A model generated the notes under the pieces. That model ran no database searches, was not told where the DNA came from, and saw only the letters and a program-made list of their open reading frames with translations. Below, in pieces: positions 1 to 8,676 of a stretch of 64,000 nt of DNA. Numbering within the stretch: the first letter of the stretch is position 1; each line of letters begins with the position of its first letter. A program made the position numbers and the translations under genes. The DNA is from Parasediminibacterium sp046546515 (lineage in GTDB: Bacteria; Bacteroidota; Bacteroidia; Chitinophagales; Chitinophagaceae): positions 23,587 to 87,586 of the forward strand of contig NZ_JBKHKJ010000023.1 of the NCBI RefSeq assembly GCF_046546515.1, given 5' to 3'.

Positions 1-100
1 TTTTGCCAATTTTCGGTCTTATTTCCTATTCGCAATTGTTTGAAAAATTGTTTCCTCGCCTTTAAGTGATTGATTATCAACAATAACGGCAAAATTATAT

Positions 101-199
101 GCTTATTTTGTGCCTATTTTGTGCCTATTTTTTGAGTGATTTGTGCATACTTTTTGCATATTTTATGCTCATTTTGTGCGTAGTTTTTGCTTATTTTAC
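101..199 (+). repeat. 11-bp phased degenerate array, nine units
   Basis: Nine consecutive units of exactly 11 bp, for example GCTTATTTTGT, GCCTATTTTGT, GAGTGATTTGT, GCATATTTTAT and GCGTAGTTTTT. Position 1 is always G and positions 7-10 are mostly T. Individual units differ, but the spacing never slips. Since 11 is not a multiple of 3, this is not coding. Similar arrays lie at 624-700, 16109-16214, 52407-52501 and 53096-53193. The function is unknown. Phased T-tracts would be expected to bend DNA. Confidence 0.85.
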
Positions 200-457
200 A
201 GCCATCAATACAAGGCTAATTTTTTAAGCTAAAACTATCTTAATATTAATAAAAAAATAACTTTGATGCAAGTACTAGTTGATAGCTTTTAAAATGCATT
301 TAATTTAGGTTTTTTAGCAAGTGCATTTCTGGCACAAAGATAAGGTTTTTAAAGATTAGGGAATATCGCCACGAAGCGAAAAACTTTTATGCACCCCTCT
401 ATAAACATTGTACGGGTGCATTTAAAAAATTTCGCTTTTTCTTGCTGCCCAGCAAGC

Positions 458-514
458 ATCCTATATGGGGGCATTTTTGGATGCTCATGGGGGCATATTT
501 CCCCCATATAGGAT
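458..514 (-). repeat. 57-bp double hairpin with ATGGGGG/CCCCCAT stems
   Basis: The ends ATCCTATATGGGGG and CCCCCATATAGGAT are inverted repeats, and an inner CATGGGGG...CCCCCATA pair encloses a 7-nt loop. The same 57 bp occurs at 16287-16343 and 52574-52630. In the common orientation the inner loop reads reverse-complemented here relative to those two copies. Confidence 0.8.
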
Positions 515-623
515 TTTTATTTTGGGTTATATGCCTATCCATGCCAATTTTACATTAAAGGAGCAACTGTGGGCATTTTGGCCTTGCCTCTCAAATCGGA
601 TGTTAGTTGGCTTGGAAAATGAT

Positions 624-700
624 AATTCACTATCAAAATCATATCAGTATATTATCAATAAACTATCATTTTCTTATCAATAAACTATCATAAAACTCAC
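624..700 (-). repeat. 11-bp phased degenerate array, seven units
   Basis: On the minus strand there are seven units of exactly 11 bp: GTGAGTTTTAT, GATAGTTTATT, GATAAGAAAAT, GATAGTTTATT, GATAATATACT, GATATGATTTT and GATAGTGAATT. Six of the seven start with GAT. The array lies between the 22-bp box and the double hairpin of the element, as in the other copies. Confidence 0.8.
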
Positions 701-1120
701 TTAAATTATAATAAAAAATGAGACTTAAAAAATATAAATAACTGAATATCAATGAATTACAGGAAAAAAGGAAGACAGTAAAAAAAATAAATCACAAAAA
801 ATGAAAAATAACCTATTTCAAACTATCCCCTCCTTTGTTCTTTTTCTCTCTCCTTTCGGGGAGGCTGTGTTTAGGTCGGGATGTAAGATGGGGCTTTCAC
901 AATCACATAATAAAGCTTCTTCTAAATAAAAAAAGCCAATGAAAAGCGAAGATTTGAAATGCACCCATATAAAGCAATGACATGCAAAAATGGAAAGTTT
1001 TTTTAGATTAAAATACCCTTATAATTAAACAAATAGATATTTTAAATGGTTTATTAAACAAGAATTTGTATTTTAGGGCTTCAACTGCAATCATATATTA
1101 TTAAATCGAAAACAAACCCC

Positions 1121-3919
1121 ATGAAATCACTGTTTACCTTTTTGTTGCTTTGTTGTTCGTTATTTGCGTGGTCGCAAGCCACTAAAATAAGCGGTACTAT
1201 TACGAGTAATAACGGCACACCCTTGGAAAATGCCACGATAAAAGTAAAATCGTCTAAAACTATTTCCAGCACCAATAGTGCGGGGGCTTTCAGTGTTTCT
1301 GTAGCCCCATCCGATGAATTGGAAATAAGCATCGTTGGTTATGCTACCAAAAAGGTTAAAGTAACCAATACAACCACGGGGCTTTCTATTGTGTTGGAAG
1401 CTAGTTCAGTCGATTTGAAAGAAGTAGTGGTCTTAGGTAGCCGAAGGGCAGGCAGGGTAAAAACAGAAACAGCCGTTCCTGTAGATGTAGTAAATATGAG
1501 TCAGGCAAGTTTACCTACCGCAAAAATGGACCTTACCTCTGTTTTAAATGCTGCTGCGCCTTCTTTTAACTACAACAAGCAAAGTGGCAGCGATGGGGCA
1601 GACCATGTAGACCTTGCCACCTTGCGTGGGCTTGGGCCAGACCAAACACTGGTGCTGGTAAATGGAAAGCGCCGCCACCAAACTGCGTTTGTAGCTGTTT
1701 TTGGCACAAGAGGCAGGGGCAATTCCGGTACAGATTTGAATGCCATACCAGAAGGGTCGATAGACCATGTGGAAATTTTGCGTGATGGCGCATCGGCACA
1801 ATATGGCTCCGATGCCATTGCGGGCGTAATAAACCTTGTGCTGAAAAAAGACATCAAGCAATTAAGTGCCAATGTTGGCTGGAGCGGGTACAACGACAAA
1901 AAATACAATAGCTGGTATGGCAGGTCGCTTGGCCAGTACGAATATGGCAGCCCGATAGACGGCAATACCTTGTCGGTAAACCTCAACTATGGCTTGCCTA
2001 TTGGCAAGCAAGGTGGGTTTATAAATGTTACTGGTGGCTTTAGTGCCGTGGGCAAAACCTTTAGGCAGGTGCTGGACACATCTAATTTGTTTGGGAACAA
2101 AGATGCCCTCATCATCAATAATGTGAGAAGGGCAAATGGCGATGCATCCATGAACGGGGGTGGGGTTTTTATAAATGCCGAGATACCTGTAAGCAGCAGC
2201 ACTACATTCTATACTTTTGGCGGGGCAAATTATAAGGCTTCTGATGCATTTGCCTTTTCTAGGAATTACCCTTCACGCCCAGATAAATTCCCTTCCGATG
2301 CCAATGGCAACCCAGTTTTGGTAAGTGGTATCATGCACGTAACACCTGATGGCACTGATACGTTTTACAACCCACATATCCAAACACATATTAGTGATTT
2401 CTCATTTGCCGCAGGCCTTAAAGGCACTTGGGCACATAGTTGGAACTGGGATTTGAGCAATGTGATTGGGAGGAACGATTTTCATTATTATGGCGACAAA
2501 ACCTTTAATGCTTCTCTAGGTACAAGCAAAACCCATTTTGATGATGGTGGGTTCAATTTCCTTCAAAACACTGCGAATTTCAATGTAAGCAAGGAAGTGC
2601 CAAACGTTGCTTCGGGCTTCAACATTGCATTTGGTGCAGAGTACCGTTTTGAAAACTACAAAATATACAAAGGGGAAGAAGCCTCTTACAAAAACTATGA
2701 CCCCAATAAACTTTCAGGCGCCCAAGGCTATCCTGGCTACCAGCCAGCAGATGTGGTGGATGCAAAAAGGAATGTGGGCGGCATATATGCCGATGCAGAA
2801 ATGGATGTTACCAAAAAATGGCTGGTAGGCTTGGCCTTACGTGCTGAAAACTATAACGATTTCGGCTCCACTGCCAATTTCAAGATAGCCTCCCGCTACA
2901 AGATAACCAACAATTTTAATGTGCGTGGCTCGTTCAGTACAGGTTTCCGTGCGCCTTCTTTACAGCAAATCAATTTTAGTAACACATTTACTACCGTGCA
3001 AGGTCCGAATAGTTTCGACGTAAAAATTGCCCCCAACTACAGCCCCATTGCAAAAGCTGCAGGCATCCCCGACCTGAAACAAGAAAAATCCCAAAATGGA
3101 AGCCTAGGGTTTACATGGAAACCTGTAAAGGAACTCAGCATCACAGTAGACGGCTATTATGTAAAAATAAAAGACAGGGTAGTGCTTTCTGGCCAGTTTA
3201 GCGCATCAGACCCAACGTTGGATGCTGGGCTTACAACTACTTTAAATAACCTTAAAGTAGGCTCTGCACAGTTTTTTGCCAATGCGGTAAACACCACCAA
3301 CAAAGGGGTGGACATTGTTTTGGAATACAATAAAAAATGGAACAAGCAATCATTCAAGGTATTGTTGGCAGGCAACCTGCAGCACATGACTATTGATGAT
3401 ATCAATACCCCTGCAAAATTGAATGACAACGATTCACATAGGCTTACCTTCTTAAGCTACAGGGAAAGGAATTTCATCCTTGCATCTGCACCTCCGGCCA
3501 AGATATCCTTAGGTTTTGATTATACTTACAAAAAACTAGGTGCAGGCCTCCACTTCACTTATTTTGGCAAAATAGACTTGTTTGGCTATGGTGATGGCAC
3601 TCCTACCGATTTCTCAAACAATTTCCAGAATGGCGATTTGCTTGCATATGTGCCAGCAGATGTAGACAACCACCCTGTGAGGGACGAATATATTTACCAT
3701 CCTAAAATATCAACAGACATATACTTATCGTATAAACTGTGCAAGGCTGCTACCTTTTTTATTGGGGCAGATAACCTGTTTAACGCACATCCCGATTATG
3801 GCTTTTTGCAATCAGCCAAATACTGGGCTTTTAACGACGAAGCCGGCGGTCCTTGGGATGCCGTGCAAATGGGTACAAATGGGCGGCGTTTGTTTGCTCG
3901 GTTAGCATTTAATTTTTAA
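1121..3919 (+). CDS. TonB-dependent outer membrane receptor
   Basis: This is a TonB-ExbBD-energised outer membrane channel for an unidentified ligand. A signal peptide (about residues 1-19, ending FAWSQA) is followed by a carboxypeptidase-regulatory-like beta-sandwich (about 22-93, starting ISGTITSNNGTPLENA). A plug domain (about 105-245) contains LRGLGPDQTLVLVNGKRR and VEILRDGASAQYGSDAIAGV. The barrel fills the rest and ends in phenylalanine, as expected for BAM-assembled proteins. The length (932 aa) is normal. No SusD-like partner follows, so this is not a SusCD glycan importer. It resembles the iron-complex or small-molecule receptor class. It stands alone and is followed by a strong terminator. 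The substrate cannot be read from the sequence. Confidence 0.93.
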   Translation: MKSLFTFLLLCCSLFAWSQATKISGTITSNNGTPLENATIKVKSSKTISSTNSAGAFSVSVAPSDELEISIVGYATKKVKVTNTTTGLSIVLEASSVDLKEVVVLGSRRAGRVKTETAVPVDVVNMSQASLPTAKMDLTSVLNAAAPSFNYNKQSGSDGADHVDLATLRGLGPDQTLVLVNGKRRHQTAFVAVFGTRGRGNSGTDLNAIPEGSIDHVEILRDGASAQYGSDAIAGVINLVLKKDIKQLSANVGWSGYNDKKYNSWYGRSLGQYEYGSPIDGNTLSVNLNYGLPIGKQGGFINVTGGFSAVGKTFRQVLDTSNLFGNKDALIINNVRRANGDASMNGGGVFINAEIPVSSSTTFYTFGGANYKASDAFAFSRNYPSRPDKFPSDANGNPVLVSGIMHVTPDGTDTFYNPHIQTHISDFSFAAGLKGTWAHSWNWDLSNVIGRNDFHYYGDKTFNASLGTSKTHFDDGGFNFLQNTANFNVSKEVPNVASGFNIAFGAEYRFENYKIYKGEEASYKNYDPNKLSGAQGYPGYQPADVVDAKRNVGGIYADAEMDVTKKWLVGLALRAENYNDFGSTANFKIASRYKITNNFNVRGSFSTGFRAPSLQQINFSNTFTTVQGPNSFDVKIAPNYSPIAKAAGIPDLKQEKSQNGSLGFTWKPVKELSITVDGYYVKIKDRVVLSGQFSASDPTLDAGLTTTLNNLKVGSAQFFANAVNTTNKGVDIVLEYNKKWNKQSFKVLLAGNLQHMTIDDINTPAKLNDNDSHRLTFLSYRERNFILASAPPAKISLGFDYTYKKLGAGLHFTYFGKIDLFGYGDGTPTDFSNNFQNGDLLAYVPADVDNHPVRDEYIYHPKISTDIYLSYKLCKAATFFIGADNLFNAHPDYGFLQSAKYWAFNDEAGGPWDAVQMGTNGRRLFARLAFNF

Positions 3920-3941
3920 AAGTTTTAGCCCACCAAAAATA

Positions 3942-3981
3942 AAAAACAGCATGTGAGATAGTTTTCTTACATGCTGTTTTT
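3942..3981 (+). terminator. Rho-independent terminator of the TonB receptor gene
   Basis: Perfect 13-bp arms (AAAAACAGCATGT and ACATGCTGTTTTT) flank a 14-nt loop and end in a T run, 22 bp after the receptor stop codon. The A/T symmetry could let it work in both directions. Confidence 0.85.
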
Positions 3982-3982
3982 G

Positions 3983-4225
3983 CTTCAGGCTTTTCGTTTA
4001 CCATTAGCGCAAGCTAAAAATTGATGATGAGTGCTAAAGCACACTTTAGGCGTAGCACTTTGATAGATACTTCAAGCCTAGAAGCACTACTTTATTGTTT
4101 GAGAAACATTTTCCCAAAAAAGATTCACCCCAAAAAAAAGGTTTCCGTATTTTGGCAGCATTATTTATAAAGGATTGTTGCCTCTAGTAAATTACAAAAG
4201 CAATACAAGATAAAAACTGAATATT
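3983..4225. other. Intergenic stretch before uxuA
   Basis: There is no gene here. Two small inverted repeats (TTAGCGCAAGCTAA and AGTGCTAAAGCACT) lie at about 4004-4055. I see no convincing promoter box. Confidence 0.4.
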
Positions 4226-5398
4226 ATGGTGAAAATGAAGCAAACCATGCGTTGGTTTGGGCCTAAGGACCCGGTAAGTTTATTGGATATTAAGCAGGCT
4301 GGCTGCACGGGCGTGGTTACTGCGCTGCACCAAATACCCAATGGGGTGGTATGGAGCGTAGAAGATATTAGAGAGCGCAAAGCAATAATAGAAGCGGCTG
4401 GGCTAGCATGGGATGTAGTGGAAAGCGTGCCTGTGCATGAGGACATTAAAACCCAAAAAGGCAATTACCTACAATACATCAACAACTACCAGCAAAGCCT
4501 GCAAAACCTAGCTGCCTGCGGTATAAAGATTGTAACCTACAACTTTATGCCAGTGCTGGACTGGACAAGGACCGACCTTAGTTATACCTGTGCCGATGGC
4601 AGCAAAGCATTGCGCTTTGAAAAGTCTGCCATGGTTGCTTTTGATGCGCTGATACTCAAACGCCCTAATGCCGAAAAGGATTTTACTCCGGCGGAATTGG
4701 AAAAAGCCCAAGCCAAATTAGACAGCATGACTGATGAGGAAAAGCAACTACTGCAAAAAAACATCATAGCGGGCTTGCCCGGCAGCGAGGAAAGTTTTAC
4801 CCTTGGGCAATTCCAAGAAGCATTGGACAATTACAAGGGGATAGATGAAGCCAAGCTGCAACAGCACCTGATTTATTTTCTGCAACAAGTAACGTCTGTG
4901 GCCGATGCAGTAGGAGTGAAGCTAGTGATTCACCCAGACGATCCCCCTTATGCTATTTTTGGATTGCCGAGGGTAGTTAGCACTGCTAAGCATGTACAAG
5001 CTTTGTTTGATGCCGTGCCTAATGAAAGCAATGGGCTTTGCTTTTGCACAGGCTCATTTGGCGTAAGGGAAGACAACGACTTGCCAGCCATGGTGAAACA
5101 ATTCGCCAGCAGGATAAACTTTGTGCATCTACGCAGTACGCAAAGGGACGAGGAAGGCAACTTCTATGAAGCCAACCACCTAGAAGGAAATGTAGATATG
5201 TATGCCGTGGTGAAAGCATTGGTGGAAGTAATGCAAGAAAGGCAAACCACCATAAACATGCGGCCAGACCATGGACACCAAATGCTTGACGACCTGAAAA
5301 AGAAAACAAACCCCGGTTATAGTGCCATTGGCCGTTTGCGTGGATTGGCAGAATTAAGGGGGCTGGAATTAGGAGTTGCCCGGTCTATACACGCATAA
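4226..5398 (+). CDS. uxuA: Mannonate dehydratase
   Basis: UxuA converts D-mannonate to 2-keto-3-deoxy-D-gluconate in the glucuronate branch of hexuronate catabolism, in the cytoplasm with a divalent metal. The 390-aa length matches the family. The N-terminus has MRWFGPKDPVSLLDI, and the metal-site and active-site motifs HPDDPPYAIFGLPR, CFCTGSFG, FVHLRS and MRPDHGHQ come in the usual order. Three possible starts (residues 1, 4 and 8) lie close together. The homologous region begins at MKQTMRWFG, so the first three residues are uncertain. No other uronate gene (uxaC, uxuB, kdgK) is adjacent, so the rest of the pathway must lie elsewhere. Confidence 0.95.
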   Translation: MVKMKQTMRWFGPKDPVSLLDIKQAGCTGVVTALHQIPNGVVWSVEDIRERKAIIEAAGLAWDVVESVPVHEDIKTQKGNYLQYINNYQQSLQNLAACGIKIVTYNFMPVLDWTRTDLSYTCADGSKALRFEKSAMVAFDALILKRPNAEKDFTPAELEKAQAKLDSMTDEEKQLLQKNIIAGLPGSEESFTLGQFQEALDNYKGIDEAKLQQHLIYFLQQVTSVADAVGVKLVIHPDDPPYAIFGLPRVVSTAKHVQALFDAVPNESNGLCFCTGSFGVREDNDLPAMVKQFASRINFVHLRSTQRDEEGNFYEANHLEGNVDMYAVVKALVEVMQERQTTINMRPDHGHQMLDDLKKKTNPGYSAIGRLRGLAELRGLELGVARSIHA

Positions 5399-5529
5399 GC
5401 AGAAAAGTGCATAACTACGCTGCCCAATTAGATAATTTCTGCATATTTTGCGGTAAATAATGAAATTGGGAAGCGTTTTTTATTTAACGAAATACTCGTT
5501 CCTGTATAAAATAGAAGTGTTAATAGATA

Positions 5530-6021
5530 ATGGAAGCAAAGCCTGAGCATAAGCCAAATAAACTTTTATATTCCTACATATTTTTATTTGTAGTGTTTAT
5601 TGTGTTCTTGATTGTAAAAAGGTGCAACCTCCCGGAATCAAGTAAAAATATACAGGACAGCACCAGAGTAGCACCAGCAGAAAAAGGTGATGGCATTTTA
5701 AGAGCCACTCAAACGCCTTTTTATACAAAACATGCCCGGTGCAGAATGGAGTGCAGGCATATAAATGAAACGGAAGTACTGGATATATTGAAAAATGGCA
5801 CGGTAAATTATAAAAAAAGTGACCTGGCCGAGGTAGGCTGCGAAAAGAAATACGCTTTAGAAGGATACACCAAAGACCATAATCAACATGTAAGGATAAT
5901 TGTTGCCCCATGCGATAATGTAGTAACCGTGATTACCTGCATAGACCTCGACCATGATTGGATTTGCGATTGCGGTGAAGATTACGAAGGCAGTTTTCAT
6001 TCAGAATTAAAAAAGCCGTAG
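5530..6021 (+). CDS. Membrane-anchored DUF4258 domain protein
   Basis: This 163-aa protein has one N-terminal transmembrane segment (about residues 15-30, SYIFLFVVFIVFLIV). A soluble domain (about 65-150) begins HARCRMECRHINETEVLDIL, the pattern of DUF4258: a His-Ala-x-x-Arg-Met-x-x-Arg start and an alternating strand pattern. The DUF4258 family is small, and some members neighbour toxin-antitoxin genes, but its function is not established. It has eight cysteines, several in pairs (CxxxC, CDCG), which is high for an inner-membrane protein with a likely periplasmic domain. No antitoxin-like partner is adjacent. Confidence 0.6.
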   Translation: MEAKPEHKPNKLLYSYIFLFVVFIVFLIVKRCNLPESSKNIQDSTRVAPAEKGDGILRATQTPFYTKHARCRMECRHINETEVLDILKNGTVNYKKSDLAEVGCEKKYALEGYTKDHNQHVRIIVAPCDNVVTVITCIDLDHDWICDCGEDYEGSFHSELKKP

Positions 6022-6024
6022 GGA

Positions 6025-6062
6025 GCTTTGTGCTACTTTGAGCCTTCGTGCCTTTGTGGCAA
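6025..6062 (+). repeat. Half copy of the CTTTGTGCCTTTGTGGC repeat family
   Basis: Words of 8-10 bp built on CTTTGTG, CTTTGAG and CTTCGTG end in CCTTTGTGGCAA. This family recurs in at least ten intergenic regions of the window. Here it sits between two convergent genes, directly after the stop codon of the minus-strand MATE gene. Confidence 0.7.
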
Positions 6063-7403
6063 TTAAAGCCTCGCCACAATCTTATGAAGATTCTTAAAAA
6101 ACCGAAAATTAAGCAGCACCGCAGAAAAGGTAAGCCCGGTTACAAAGCCAATCCATATACCGCTAACGCCCATTTGGTAATGGAATGCCAGCAGATACCC
6201 GACAGGTATGCCTATGCCCCAATAGGCTATGGCTACATAAATGGTGGGCATCACCACGTCTTTTACCCCACGGCAAAGCCCAACGCCTATCGCCTGCGTT
6301 GCATCTGAAATTTGGAAAATAGCGGCATAAACAAGTAAGATACTTGCTACCCGAACCACTTCTGCATCTTTAGTAAAAGCATAAGGCAGGTAACTGCCAA
6401 AAGCAACCATTAATAATGCTGCAAGGAAGCCATAGAGCAGTCCACTGATTGCCGTGCTTTTTCCAATTAACGCAAGGGACTTGCCATCGCCCTTGCCAAA
6501 GGCATCACTCACCCTTATAGACCCCGCCATCGAAAACCCAAGCGAAGCCATGAATGTTGTAGAAGCACAGTTGAGGGCAATTTGGTGTGCAGCCTGTGGC
6601 ACAGCCCCCAGCCAGCCCACCATGATGCCTGATATAGAAAACGCCCCAGCTTCCATGCAGTATTGAAGGCTGCTAGGTATGCCTATGCCTAGCATTTCCC
6701 TGAAAGTTGCTTTGTTTAGTTGCCAAGCCTGTTTCCGCAAACTAATAAAAGGATGGAAGGTTTTGTGTTTCAGCACCACTATTGCCATAGCAATGGCCAA
6801 TAGTACCCGTGAAATAAAAGTAGCCATGCCTGCACCAAAAACGCCGAAGGTGGGGCTGCCCAGATGTCCATAGATAAATACCCAGCACAAAAATGCATTT
6901 AATGGAAGCGAAGCCATAGACAAAACCATGGCTGTTTGGGTGTATTGCAACCCATCAGCAAAGTTTTTGCTGGCACCAAATACCATCATGGGTATTAACG
7001 AATAGCCCATGATAATTAAATAGTTTTTTGACAATGCCGCCACTTCCGGATCTTGCCCCATATAAGGAAGGTAGAAAGAAATAGCATGTACCACCAATGC
7101 CAGCACCACGCCACAAACAAGGCTTAGTGTCCATCCATTATACAATACATGGGATGCCTTGTGGGGATTGTTTTGACCATTGGCAATGGCAACCAATGGC
7201 GTAATAGCCATGGTAAGCCCAATGCCAATTACTAGGGGGATGGCCAGCACGTTTACAACTAAAGAAGCAGCAGCCAATTGTTTGTAGCCCAATGTGCCAA
7301 TCATGGCTGTATCTATCAAGCCATAAGCTACTTGTGTAAGATTGCCAAGTATCAAAGGAATGGCAATGGCAAGCGTAGCTTTAAAAGTATTAAAATTAGT
7401 CAT
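6063..7403 (-). CDS. MATE family multidrug/cation exporter
   Basis: This inner-membrane antiporter of the MATE family is expected to extrude organic cations or toxic metabolites using a Na+ or H+ gradient. About twelve hydrophobic segments form two MatE repeats. The first starts LAIAIPLILGNLTQVAYGLIDTAMIG and the second IGIPSSLQYCMEAGAFSISG, both typical of the bacterial NorM-like branch. I chose the ATG at 7403 (MTNFNTFKAT), giving 446 aa. The upstream extension to 7472 only translates a short intergenic repeat. It lies about 100 bp downstream of coaE on the same strand. Confidence 0.9.
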   Translation of the reverse strand: MTNFNTFKATLAIAIPLILGNLTQVAYGLIDTAMIGTLGYKQLAAASLVVNVLAIPLVIGIGLTMAITPLVAIANGQNNPHKASHVLYNGWTLSLVCGVVLALVVHAISFYLPYMGQDPEVAALSKNYLIIMGYSLIPMMVFGASKNFADGLQYTQTAMVLSMASLPLNAFLCWVFIYGHLGSPTFGVFGAGMATFISRVLLAIAMAIVVLKHKTFHPFISLRKQAWQLNKATFREMLGIGIPSSLQYCMEAGAFSISGIMVGWLGAVPQAAHQIALNCASTTFMASLGFSMAGSIRVSDAFGKGDGKSLALIGKSTAISGLLYGFLAALLMVAFGSYLPYAFTKDAEVVRVASILLVYAAIFQISDATQAIGVGLCRGVKDVVMPTIYVAIAYWGIGIPVGYLLAFHYQMGVSGIWIGFVTGLTFSAVLLNFRFFKNLHKIVARL

Positions 7404-7436
7404 AAGTGGTAAGTGATAAGTTGTAAGTCTTAAGTC
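7404..7436. repeat. AAGTNNTAAGT quasi-tandem repeat
   Basis: Variants of a 7-9 bp word (AAGTGGTAAGTGATAAGTTGTAAGT in outline) abut the MATE start codon. Its mirror image lies 60 bp away at 7500-7526, within the last codons of coaE, so the two could pair as a long imperfect hairpin in the transcript. Confidence 0.6.
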
Positions 7437-7503
7437 GAAAGGAAATAATAGTCTTATTAATGACAGACACAAAAATTATAGTAAAAACTTCATAAGCCTG
7501 TGC

Positions 7504-8097
7504 TTATGACTTACGACTTACCACTAGCTTTTCATGTATTGCCATCACTTGGGGTATCAATAGTTGCTGCTCATTGTTTAGAATCACAAAATCGCAGAGG
7601 CGCATTTTTATCTCTTGCTTTATTTGTTTGCCTATGCGGGTAAGCACATCTTGCCTGCCTGTGTTGTCTCTTTGCATCACCCTGTTTATGCGCAAGGCTT
7701 CAGGGGCAGAAACCCCAATAATATAATCTAGGTTGCCGGCCGTTCCTGCTTCAAAAAGCAGGGCGGCTTCTTTTATGCAGTAAGGGGCGTGTTGCTGCTG
7801 CATCCATGCTTCGGCAGCACGGATTGTTGCAGGGTGGGTGATATTATTCAAAACTTCTAGCTGGTAGCTATCGTTAAAAACAATATCGGCAATGTATTTC
7901 CTGTTTAGCTTGCCTTCGGTGGTGTACGCCGCATTGCCAAATGCTGTTTTAATGGCCTCTATCAGGCTGGCATCTTCCTCCATTATTTTTTTTGCAGCAC
8001 TGTCCGCATCAAAAACTGGTATGCCCAACGTTTTGAAAATTGCAGCCACTACGCTTTTGCCGCTGCCAATACCACCTGTTAATCCTATTTTTAGCAT
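7504..8097 (-). CDS. coaE: Dephospho-CoA kinase
   Basis: CoaE phosphorylates the 3'-hydroxyl of dephospho-CoA, the last step of coenzyme A synthesis. The P-loop GLTGGIGSGKS occupies residues 5-15. The DADSAAK and KEAALLFEAG motifs of the CoA-binding lid follow. The 197-aa length is normal. The last residues VVSRKS and the stop codon are encoded by an intergenic repeat (AAGTGGTAAGTCGTAAGTCATAA type), so the native C-terminus has probably been replaced. A GHMP-like or kinase-other reading is excluded by the P-loop context. Confidence 0.95.
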   Translation of the reverse strand: MLKIGLTGGIGSGKSVVAAIFKTLGIPVFDADSAAKKIMEEDASLIEAIKTAFGNAAYTTEGKLNRKYIADIVFNDSYQLEVLNNITHPATIRAAEAWMQQQHAPYCIKEAALLFEAGTAGNLDYIIGVSAPEALRINRVMQRDNTGRQDVLTRIGKQIKQEIKMRLCDFVILNNEQQLLIPQVMAIHEKLVVSRKS

Positions 8098-8110
8098 AGT
8101 ATAGGGTATT

Positions 8111-8218
8111 TAACCACAAAGTACACGAAGTTTTTTCGCAAAGGGCAGAAACCACCCTGGCCTTTGGCCACCCCTCAAGAGGGGAATGATTTAGGTACAG
8201 TAACTCAGAGGAGGGGAA
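8111..8218. repeat. Composite dispersed repeats upstream of coaE
   Basis: A half copy of the CCACAAAG...CACGAAG family (about 8111-8145) is followed by an imperfect hairpin built from CCACCCTGGCCTTTGGCCACCCCTC and GAGGGG (about 8148-8218, described here in outline). A close relative of the second part lies at 49313-49352. Confidence 0.6.
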
Positions 8219-8243
8219 CAGCGAAGATTTTATAAAAACAAAG

Positions 8244-8273
8244 AAACCCAAATTACACCTGCAATTTGGGTTT
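8244..8273. terminator. Hairpin downstream of yajC
   Basis: Perfect 11-bp arms (AAACCCAAATT and AATTTGGGTTT) enclose an 8-nt loop between the yajC stop codon and coaE. The T run is on the plus-strand side (TTTTTT). On the minus strand, where yajC is transcribed, the run is broken (TTTCTTTG). It may act as a weak terminator for yajC. Confidence 0.55.
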
Positions 8274-8326
8274 TTTCAAAATACTTATAACTTACACCTT
8301 ACAACGTAAAACTAATAATGTATAAC

Positions 8327-8665
8327 TTATTTAGCCGCTACCACTGGTTTGTTCAAAGCTGCTGTCCATTCTTGGCTGATAGCGCTTTTTTCAATTTTCA
8401 GGTAGCTGCCTGGGTTTACTTCTATCGTTAAAGTGCCGTCTTCATTTACTTTAAAAATACTGGCGTGTATGCCTGCAATGGTTACAATTTTTGCACCTTT
8501 TTGCAATTCCTCAATAAACTTCTTTTGTTCTTTTGCCTTTTTAGCTTGCGGCCTAATCATGAATAGCCAAAATACCAATATGATACCACCCATCAATACA
8601 AATTGGATAGAACCTCCTTGCTTGGGGTCCCCTGCTGCTAATAATAGCAAATTCAAATGCGTCAT
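8327..8665 (-). CDS. yajC: Preprotein translocase auxiliary subunit YajC
   Basis: YajC is a small inner-membrane protein associated with SecDF and the Sec translocon. The 112 aa include one transmembrane segment (about 20-40, FVLMGGIILVFWLFMIRPQ), the hallmark RPQAKKAKEQKKF turn, and the C-terminal beta domain (KIVTIAGIHASIFKVNEDGTL). Upstream on the same strand lies the DUF1573 lipoprotein, then nusB. The order nusB, DUF1573, yajC, coaE suggests one housekeeping transcript. Confidence 0.95.
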   Translation of the reverse strand: MTHLNLLLLAAGDPKQGGSIQFVLMGGIILVFWLFMIRPQAKKAKEQKKFIEELQKGAKIVTIAGIHASIFKVNEDGTLTIEVNPGSYLKIEKSAISQEWTAALNKPVVAAK

Positions 8666-8676
8666 TTTATTTGTTT

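Larger units (their letters stand above)
458..805 (-). repeat. Divergent third copy of the dispersed element with double hairpin
   Basis: Read on the minus strand, this stretch has the same order of parts as the elements at 15627-16343 and 51788-52630. It has an A-rich segment, a 22-bp box around 738-759 that resembles TAACTCATTGATATACAGTT in complement, an 11-bp phased array (624-700), a spacer, and a 57-bp double hairpin (458-514). It lacks the GC-rich head of the other copies. A short open frame through the hairpin looks accidental. The rest of 1-1120 holds no gene I can support. Confidence 0.65.

Noticed and set aside
465..683. Plus-strand open frame of 72 codons
   Set aside because: It runs through the double hairpin and the phased array, is low in coding character and has no homologue I recognise.
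1544..2202. Long minus-strand frames within the TonB receptor gene
   Set aside because: They are complements of a strongly coding plus-strand gene with a conserved protein; the frames lack start context and domain sense.
7404..7472. Longer N-terminus for the MATE exporter
   Set aside because: The extra residues translate a junction repeat; MATE proteins begin near the chosen ATG.
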